Origin: Streptomyces celluloflavus
Lineage (GTDB): Bacteria; Actinomycetota; Actinomycetes; Streptomycetales; Streptomycetaceae
Direction of reading: 5' to 3'
Assembly: GCA_000720995.1 (NCBI GenBank)
Contig: JOEL01000022.1
Coordinates: forward strand, 1 to 64,000
DNA: 64,000 nucleotides
Each line of letters starts with the position of its first letter. The stretch's first letter is position 1. The notes below the pieces were generated by a model. That model saw nothing but the letters and a program-made list of their open reading frames with translations, was not told where the DNA came from and made no database searches. Position numbers and translations under genes: made by a program. Positions 58,740 to 64,000 of this stretch are shown here, one piece after another.

Positions 58740-59747
58740 GAGTTTTCTGAAGATGTAGTGCTGTTCCGGCCCGGGATCTTGTGGTTCGAGGCCAGAGTCG
58801 TAGGCATGCTGGGGAGGCAGCCGAAGGAGTCGGTCGGGCCTGATCTGCGGCTCTCGTGCCGGGAGTTGATGTCCGGGAGCGTGTTCGGGTTCCTGGCCGA
58901 GCGCCGGGATGAGCTGTTTCCGGAAGAGCTGTTCGCGGATTTGTATCCGTCACGGAACGGGCGGCCGTCAGTGCCGCCGCGGGTGCTGGCGTGTGCGACG
59001 GTGTTGCAGGTGCTGGAGAAGCGGACTGATCACGACGCGGTGGCCGCGCTGCGGTGTGACCTGTGCTGGAAGGCGGCGTGTGGGCGGGGCCTGTACGACA
59101 CCGCCTTCGATCCGTCGCTGTTCATCTGCTTCCGGCGCAGTCTGGCCCTCTCGGGAGACCGGGACCGGATCTTCACACGAGTGCGGGAGATCATCACGCA
59201 GACCGGTCTGCTCGAGGGCCGCCGTTGATGGGCGCTGGACTCGACGGTCTTCGAAGACGCGGTCGTCACCCAGGACACCGTCGCCCAGCTGATCGCCGCG
59301 ATCCGCCGGGTGATCCGCGAGGTCCCCGGCGCCGCAGAGACTGCGGCCGCGCACTGCACCGGACACAACTACAGCGATCTGGGGAGGCCCAGGATCGCCT
59401 GGGGCGACGAAGCGGCACGGGGAGCGGCTGGTGAATGCCCTGGTTACGGACACGGTGCAGCTGCTGGGCCGTCAGCCCGATGGCAGGACGAATACCGCCA
59501 CTGGCGCCCGCCGGTCGAGCGCGGCATCGCCTGGCGCACCCGTCACAGCTGCAGACTCCGCTACCGAGGCGTCCTGAAGAACGGCGCCTGGCTTCACACC
59601 CGGACCGCCGCCCTCAACCTCCGCCGAATGGTCAACCTCGGACTCGACGTCACCGACGGCGCTTGGATGATCAATCCAGCCACCGCATGGGCAGCAGGAC
59701 CGCCCAACCTCGGCCCGCACCGCCCCACAAGATCTTCAGAAAACTCC
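58739..59747 (+). mobile_element. Defective IS1182-family insertion sequence with intact inverted ends
   Basis: The left end GGAGTTTTCTGAAGAT (58739-58754) and the right end ATCTTCAGAAAACTCC (59732-59747) are perfect 16-bp inverted repeats. Between them a transposase of IS1182 type can be read from 58758: ELFPEELFADLYPSRNGRPS, ALRCDLCWKAACGRGLYDTA, FDPSLFICFRRSLALSGDRD, an in-frame TGA at 59226-59228, then WALDSTVFEDAVVTQDTVAQ, and after a large internal deletion RHWRPPVERGIAWRTRHSCR and NLRRMVNLGLDVTDG at the end. Length is about 1.0 kb against roughly 1.7 kb for intact elements. I saw no target duplication. It cannot move on its own but could be mobilised in trans. Confidence 0.88.
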
Positions 59748-59917
59748 CAGCGGGCCCGATTCGTTCCATGACGCCCCTGCAGTGGTCGTGCTTGCATGAC
59801 CGGCGTCGTGCGTATGGGTGCACGCGGCTCGGGGCGGTACGTCAAGGGAGTGCGTGCGCGAGGGGTGACGGAGCACGGCTTCGCCATCTGGTGCCGTACA
59901 TTGCTCTAGACTTCGAC

Positions 59918-59935
59918 TTGAAGAATTCTTCAAGT
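59918..59935. promoter_or_regulatory. 18-bp perfect palindrome upstream of the ArsR cassette
   Basis: CTTGAAGAATTCTTCAAG reads the same on both strands and lies 42 bases before the first start codon of the cassette, in an AT-rich stretch. It is a strong candidate operator for the ArsR protein encoded second in the operon. Confidence 0.75.
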
Positions 59936-59977
59936 CGCTACTTGCTGTGACAGTCAAGTCATTGGGGGCAGGTTCGG

Positions 59978-60166
59978 GTGGGTGGGTTCGCTGAGGCGTT
60001 GCGGGAGCGTGTGAGGGTGGCGCGGGCCGCTGTGGAGGCGGCGCGCGAGGCGGGGGATGCGTTCTCCGTGGCTGTGGCGGAGGACGAGCTGGATGATGCG
60101 CTGCGGCTGGCGCGCAACAGCGGCGTCGATCCGGATGCCGGGCCGGAAGGCAGGGGCCGGGCGTGA
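59978..60166 (+). CDS. Small helical protein, first gene of a coupled cassette
   Basis: A 62-residue protein starting at GTG 59978 (VGGFAEALRERVRVARA), with alternating Ala/Arg/Glu residues that predict one long amphipathic helical hairpin (VEAAREAGDAFSVAVAEDEL). Function unknown. Its stop overlaps the GTG start of the ArsR gene (GTGA), so translation is coupled. Upstream, 59915-59960 is AT-rich (CTTGAAGAATTCTTCAAG, a perfect 18-base palindrome at 59918-59935), likely the operon's promoter/operator. Confidence 0.6.
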   Translation: MGGFAEALRERVRVARAAVEAAREAGDAFSVAVAEDELDDALRLARNSGVDPDAGPEGRGRA

Positions 60167-60528
60167 TTACTGCGCAGGTTCCGCTGTATCAGGCGAAGGC
60201 CGAGTTCTTCAGGATGCTGGGACATCCGGTACGTATCAGGGTGCTGGAGTTGTTGCAGGACGGGCCGATGGCGGTGAAGGACCTGCTGGAGGCGATCGTG
60301 ATCGAGCCGTCGAGTCTTTCGCAGCAGTTGGCGGTGCTGCGCCGCTCCGGCATCGTGACTTCCACCCGTGAGGGCTCCACCGTCACGTACGCGCTGGCCG
60401 GCGGGGACGTGGCGGACCTTCTGGGTGCGGCGCGGCGGATTCTCGCCGAGCTGCTGGCTGGTCAGGAGGATCTGCTGGCGCAGTTGCGGGGGCCCGGTGT
60501 CTCGGGTGCTTCGAAGGAGTCTTCGTGA
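60163..60528 (+). CDS. ArsR-family winged-helix regulator
   Basis: A 121-residue regulator: AEFFRMLGHPVRIRVLELLQ, KDLLEAIVIEPSSLSQQLAV and LRRSGIVTSTREGSTVTYAL are the classic ArsR helix-turn-helix and wing. No metal-binding Cys pair (ELCVCDL) is present, so it is probably not a metal sensor. GTG start overlaps the preceding stop; the end overlaps the HATPase start, again by GTGA. It may bind the palindrome at 59918-59935. Confidence 0.92.
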   Translation: MITAQVPLYQAKAEFFRMLGHPVRIRVLELLQDGPMAVKDLLEAIVIEPSSLSQQLAVLRRSGIVTSTREGSTVTYALAGGDVADLLGAARRILAELLAGQEDLLAQLRGPGVSGASKESS

Positions 60529-61010
60529 TCCACGCGGGATGGTTTCCTCCGTGGCGGCGCCCACTGCCGACGGCCGAGCATGAGCACACGCCGCCTCAGG
60601 TACGACGGCAGTTGATCACCGTACCCGTTCAGAGCGGGGCGGTACGGACAGCGCGGCTTGAGGTGAGCGACGCACTGACCAAGTTCGGGATCGCGGCCGA
60701 TTCTTCGCTTGCGGGTGCGGCCCTGTTGGTGGCCAGCGAGCTGGTCACCAATGTCGTGCGGCATGCGGCGGAATCCTCGCCGACGGCGGGGGTCGGTGTG
60801 ACGGTGGGGGACGGACAGCTGGTGATCGATGTGACCGACCAAAGCGCGCGTCTCCCGGCTCTTGAGGGGAACGCGATGGGCGATGGCCTGCGGACCGTGG
60901 CGGAGCTGGCCGCTCACTATGACGGCAAGGTGCATGTCGAGCGCGCGCGGGACGGCCGCGGCAAAATGATCCTGGTCCATTTCATGCTTCCCGACTCCGA
61001 CGGCGGGTGA
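60525..61010 (+). CDS. HATPase-fold ATP-binding protein (anti-sigma-factor-like)
   Basis: A 161-residue GHKL-fold protein: ALLVASELVTNVVRHA is the N-box with the Mg-binding Asn, VIDVTDQSARLPA the G1 region, and GDGLRTVAELAAHYDGK the second glycine loop. Actinomycetes encode many such RsbW-like ATP-binding proteins that act as anti-sigma factors or partners in regulatory cassettes. GTG start coupled to the ArsR gene by a 4-nt overlap. Confidence 0.9.
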   Translation: MIHAGWFPPWRRPLPTAEHEHTPPQVRRQLITVPVQSGAVRTARLEVSDALTKFGIAADSSLAGAALLVASELVTNVVRHAAESSPTAGVGVTVGDGQLVIDVTDQSARLPALEGNAMGDGLRTVAELAAHYDGKVHVERARDGRGKMILVHFMLPDSDGG

Positions 61011-61013
61011 GCC

Positions 61014-61214
61014 ATGACAGAGCCAGGTCCCGCATCGGCGCGCTTTGAGATCACTTACCTGCAAGGCGGCAGTGACCATCCGGCACACACAGCGGAGATC
61101 GGCGAGATCAACATGCTCGTCGAGTGGGCTGGGCAGACGGGCGTGCCGGTCCGTATCCGTCCCCGCTCCGCAGCTGACGCAGGTGTCCGAAGGGGTGGGG
61201 AGGGCAGCCGGTGA
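61014..61214 (+). CDS. Small protein of unknown function in the ArsR/HATPase cassette
   Basis: A 66-residue protein starting MTEPGPASARFEITYLQGG at ATG 61014, 3 bases after the HATPase stop. HTAEIGEINMLVEWAGQTGV is its only ordered-looking part. It has no membrane segment or metal motif. Its stop overlaps the start of the next gene (GTGA), so it belongs to the coupled series. Family unknown to me. Confidence 0.65.
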   Translation: MTEPGPASARFEITYLQGGSDHPAHTAEIGEINMLVEWAGQTGVPVRIRPRSAADAGVRRGGEGSR

Positions 61215-61381
61215 GTGACGACGATGTCGTCGACAAGACCGCGCCCGGCTCCAGCACTCTGGAGGAGAAGCACAAGGAGCGGGGGGTGTCCTGGCAGGTG
61301 TTCATCTACATCGCCGGCAGCCACCTGCTGCTGGGCTTCATGGCGCTGCTGTTCTACCTGGGCAGCCACTCGGGCAACTAG
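61211..61381 (+). CDS. DUF6126-like single-pass membrane microprotein
   Basis: A 56-residue protein: a charged N-terminus (SDDDVVDKTAPG, EEKHKERG) followed by one transmembrane helix (VSWQVFIYIAGSHLLLGFMA, LLFYLGSHSGN). This shape matches the DUF6126 family of Streptomyces, which I recall near HATPase and small regulator genes. GTG 61211 overlaps the previous stop by 4 nt. Being the last gene of the cassette, it may anchor or report to the membrane; that is inference. Confidence 0.75.
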   Translation: MSDDDVVDKTAPGSSTLEEKHKERGVSWQVFIYIAGSHLLLGFMALLFYLGSHSGN

Positions 61382-61423
61382 CGCACGAGTCCGATGCTTG
61401 TGTGGGGAGCGAAGGGGGCCGCG

Positions 61424-61690
61424 CGTGATCACCGTGGTGGGACGTGCGGATCTCAGTGTCCGGACGCCGAAGCTGCTGGAGCACGAGCTGCGCGGAGCCC
61501 TGGAGCGTCCGGCACCGCTGGGGACGGCGCTCGTGCTGCGCGTCGGCTACGGGGTAGCGGTGGCGGCCGCGCGCGGCTGCGAAGGTCAGGGTGCCTCTGG
61601 TGGTGGTGCTGCCTTCGCCACGGGCTCTGGGCGCGCTGCTCCCGGAGCGCGACAGGGTGGCCGCCGGCGAAACGCTGTCAGCGCGTACCC
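61424..61690 (+). pseudogene. Truncated, frameshifted conserved-type gene
   Basis: From GTG 61424 one frame reads ITVVGRADLSVRTPKLLEHE, LRGALERPAPLGTAL; the continuation KVRVPLVVVLPSPRALGALL, PERDRVAAGETLS is in another frame from about 61580. Together they resemble a short Streptomyces family of unknown function; the 3' end is cut where the opposite-strand propeller/CAP gene ends (61678). One frameshift and loss of the end make it a relic. Confidence 0.5.
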
Positions 61691-63936
61691 ACATCCAGCG
61701 TCCAGTAGTGCTGGATTTCGGTGCTGCCCGGCGGTCGGACCTGGTGGTAGTAACCCACGCCGGCTTCCAGGGACGCGCAATTGAGGATGAGGTTGCGGTG
61801 CAACCAGTGCCATGTCGAGTCCCTCTGCATCCAGTACTCCACTGCCTGAGCAGGACTGGGGGCAGGATCGGGCTGCCCCCACTGGAAGTAGACGTTTTCC
61901 CCAGGGGTGTGGTAGCCCGCGAGGTCCATGGGTTCGCCACTTTCCCATACCAGTTTCCCGTCAGGCCCTCGATGCATGTTCGAGTCCTGCTGGACTTGGT
62001 CGCTGGGAACGGTGGACAGGTAACTGCTGTGGTCGTACGCGATGTTCCTGAGCTGCTGGGAGAACTGGAAGGGGTTGGGACAGCCGCTCAACTTCGCTTC
62101 TCCCAGCGGATCCGGCTCAAGAAGGGGATACAACTCCGGGTGTGTCCGTGCGCGGTTGACCAGATCGAAGAGCTCTTGCTCCAGCGGATCCGGCGTGGGG
62201 CTGGCACCCGAGGTGATCTGTCCGATCCTGCCGCTGAAATACTCGGTGAACCACAGGTTCCCATCCGGTCCGGACGCGATACCGAACGGGTGGCCGTCCG
62301 CGGTGGGCAGTGGGTATTCGGTGACGGATCCCGTTGAAGTGATCCGCCCGATCCGGTTGCCGGTGGATTCGGTGAACCACAGGTTTCCGTCGGCCCCGGA
62401 CGCGATGGCGTACGGGGAACTGCCCGGGTTGGGCAGTGGGTATTCGGTGACGGATCCCGTCGAAGTGATCCGCCCGATCCGGTTGCCCCTGGACTCCGTG
62501 AACCACAGGTTCCCGTCCGGGGCGGCCACGATGCCGGTCGGCCCGCTGTCGGGGGTCGGCAGGGGGAATTCGGTGACGGACCCCGCTGGCGTGATCTGCC
62601 CGATCTTGCCACCCCAGTACTCGGTGAACCACAGGTTTCCGCCCGGCCCCGCCACGATCCCCAGCGGGCGACAGCCCCCGGTGGGCACGGTGAATTCGGT
62701 GATGGTCCCGGCCGGGGTGATGCGCCCGACCTTGCCGTCCCAGTACTCGGTGAACCACAGATTGCCGTCGGGCCCGGCCGCGATGCCGAATGGGAAGGCG
62801 TTCGAATGGGGCACGGTGAATTCGGAGATGTTCCCGGCCGGGGTGATTCGCCCGACTGCACCGCCGTAGTACTCGGTGAACCACAGATTGCCGTCGGGCC
62901 CGGCCGTGATGCCGAACGGGAGGCTGACCGCGGTGGGCAGGGGGAATTCGGTGACGGATCCCGTCGAAGTGATCTGCCCGATCCGGCTGCCGGTGGACTC
63001 GGTGAACCACACATTGCCGTCCGGCCCGGCCGCGATCCCGAGCGGATGGCTGTTCAGTACGGGCAAGGGGTATTCGGCGATGGACCCGCCCGGGGTGACC
63101 TGCCCGATCACGCCGTTGTCGTATTCGGTGAACCACAGGTTCCCGTCCGGCCCCGCCACGATCCCGGAGGGCTGGCTGCCCGCAGTGAGCACGGGGTGTT
63201 CGGTGATCTCCCCGCCCAAGGTGATCCGTCCGATCTGGTTGCCGGCGCCCTCGACGAACCACAGGTTGCCGTCCGGCCCGGCCGCGATGTCCCACGGGGA
63301 GCTGTTCGAGCTGGGGATGGGGTGTTCTGTGATGTTCCCGCCCGGGGTGATCCGTCCGATCTGGTTACCGTTGGACTCGACGAACCACAGGTTGCCGTCC
63401 GGCCCGGCCGTGATCCCCGTCGGCCCGCTGCCCGCGTCGGTCAGCGGGTGTTCGGTGATGGACCCGTCCGCGGTGATCTGCCCGATCACACCGTTGTTGT
63501 ACTCGGTGAACCACAGATTGCCGTCCGGCCCGGCCGTGATGCCCCACGGGAAGCTGTTCGGGCTGGGGATGCGGTAATCGGTGATGGTTCCGTCCGGGGT
63601 GATCCGCCCTATCATGCCGCTGTCGTATTCGGTGAACCACACGTTCCCGTCCGGGCCGGCCGTGATCCCCGTCGGCCCGCCGTCCGGGGTGGGCAGGGGA
63701 TATTCGGTGATGGCTCCACCCGGGGTGATCTGCCCGACCAACCCCCTGTCGTACTCGGTGAACCACAGATTGCCGTCGGGCCCGGCCACAACGTCCCAGG
63801 GGTAGGGGGAGCTACCCGGGGCGGACAGGGTGTATTCGGTGACGATCCCGGGGAGGGCCGCGGCCGACGCGCCTGCCTGGAGGGAATTCCGCAGACGACC
63901 TCGACGAAGGCCATGCGGGGTGAAGGGTGTGGGCAT
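61678..63936 (-). CDS. Vgb-type beta-propeller (13 repeats) fused to a C-terminal CAP/SCP domain
   Basis: A 752-residue protein. Residues about 35-590 are 13 consecutive units of 42 residues with the pattern I-x-A-G-P-D-G-N-L-W-F-T-E-…-G-x-I-G-x-I-T, as in virginiamycin B lyase (Vgb), which has seven blades. Thirteen units plus the N-terminal strand suggest two tandem propellers. Residues about 595-752 form a CAP (SCP/PR-1-like) domain: ELFDLVNRARTHPELYP, AYDHSSYLS, HTPGENVYFQWGQ and AVEYWMQRDSTWHWLHRN. The start at 63936 is supported by GATGAGG. A convincing signal peptide is not seen, though CAP domains are normally extracellular. Streptogramin lyase activity is unlikely; a binding or scaffold role is an inference. 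Confidence 0.93.
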   Translation of the reverse strand: MPTPFTPHGLRRGRLRNSLQAGASAAALPGIVTEYTLSAPGSSPYPWDVVAGPDGNLWFTEYDRGLVGQITPGGAITEYPLPTPDGGPTGITAGPDGNVWFTEYDSGMIGRITPDGTITDYRIPSPNSFPWGITAGPDGNLWFTEYNNGVIGQITADGSITEHPLTDAGSGPTGITAGPDGNLWFVESNGNQIGRITPGGNITEHPIPSSNSSPWDIAAGPDGNLWFVEGAGNQIGRITLGGEITEHPVLTAGSQPSGIVAGPDGNLWFTEYDNGVIGQVTPGGSIAEYPLPVLNSHPLGIAAGPDGNVWFTESTGSRIGQITSTGSVTEFPLPTAVSLPFGITAGPDGNLWFTEYYGGAVGRITPAGNISEFTVPHSNAFPFGIAAGPDGNLWFTEYWDGKVGRITPAGTITEFTVPTGGCRPLGIVAGPGGNLWFTEYWGGKIGQITPAGSVTEFPLPTPDSGPTGIVAAPDGNLWFTESRGNRIGRITSTGSVTEYPLPNPGSSPYAIASGADGNLWFTESTGNRIGRITSTGSVTEYPLPTADGHPFGIASGPDGNLWFTEYFSGRIGQITSGASPTPDPLEQELFDLVNRARTHPELYPLLEPDPLGEAKLSGCPNPFQFSQQLRNIAYDHSSYLSTVPSDQVQQDSNMHRGPDGKLVWESGEPMDLAGYHTPGENVYFQWGQPDPAPSPAQAVEYWMQRDSTWHWLHRNLILNCASLEAGVGYYHQVRPPGSTEIQHYWTLDVGTR

Positions 63937-64000
63937 GGAAAAACCTCATCCGCTTCCAACGCGGCAACAGCCCCACTACAGGGGCGTCGCCGCGGAGTGG

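Noticed and set aside
61678..63936. Tandem 126-bp repeats as a CRISPR or satellite array
   Set aside because: The repeats are in one open frame and encode the conserved GPDGNLWFTE propeller motif; they are protein repeats.

Overview
The window is high-GC actinomycete DNA, almost certainly from a Streptomyces: strong G/C third-position bias, GTG starts, GTGA/ATGA start-stop overlaps, rare in-frame TTA (bldA) codons in regulators, large LuxR-type LAL activators, modular PKS DNA and a DUF6126-type membrane microprotein. No rRNA, tRNA or CRISPR array was found.

Region A (1-19972) is the edge of a type I modular polyketide cluster. The last 1.9 modules of a PKS subunit (malonyl-type AT, DH, KR and ACP domains, a C-terminal docking segment, no thioesterase) are followed by three overlapping LAL activators, a PAS-LuxR regulator, a discrete type II thioesterase and an Sfp-type phosphopantetheinyl transferase. 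This regulator set resembles that of polyene clusters. One KR carries a 57-residue in-frame deletion that removes its catalytic Lys.

Region B (20143-37790) is accessory DNA. It holds a small CxxC protein, a GNAT, an NlpC/P60 hydrolase behind a recognisable c-di-AMP (ydaO-type) riboswitch, a DJ-1/PfpI-SDR-NTF2 operon, an SDR, an APH-like kinase, a dienelactone hydrolase, a LanC-like protein, a VOC protein, an Lrp regulator divergent from a UbiD/UbiX decarboxylase pair, and a PEP mutase/isocitrate lyase-family protein. Between them lie decayed pieces of tyrosine recombinases, a group II intron reverse transcriptase, an IS5-type transposase, gpsA and an alpha/beta hydrolase.

Region C (37907-49716) looks like a compact, unassigned biosynthetic operon under its own LAL activator. 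Seven same-strand genes, mostly overlapping or closely spaced, encode an S-adenosylhomocysteine-hydrolase-like protein, two Gfo/Idh/MocA oxidoreductases, a radical SAM enzyme with a B12-binding-like N-terminus, a class I methyltransferase, an SCP2-like/beta-lactamase-fold fusion whose SxxK Ser is replaced by Cys, and an O-methyltransferase. There is no PKS, NRPS or RiPP core. It is the best candidate here for an undescribed pathway.

Region D (50218-64000) contains a reductive/detoxification set (aldehyde dehydrogenase, flavodoxin-like protein, TetR), a MarR/amidohydrolase divergent pair with a clear palindromic operator, a nest of recombinase and IS3 remnants, an alpha/beta hydrolase/HxlR divergent pair, a deleted IS1182-family element with intact ends, a five-gene coupled cassette (small protein, ArsR, HATPase, small protein, DUF6126-like), and a large Vgb-type propeller protein with 13 repeats fused to a CAP domain.
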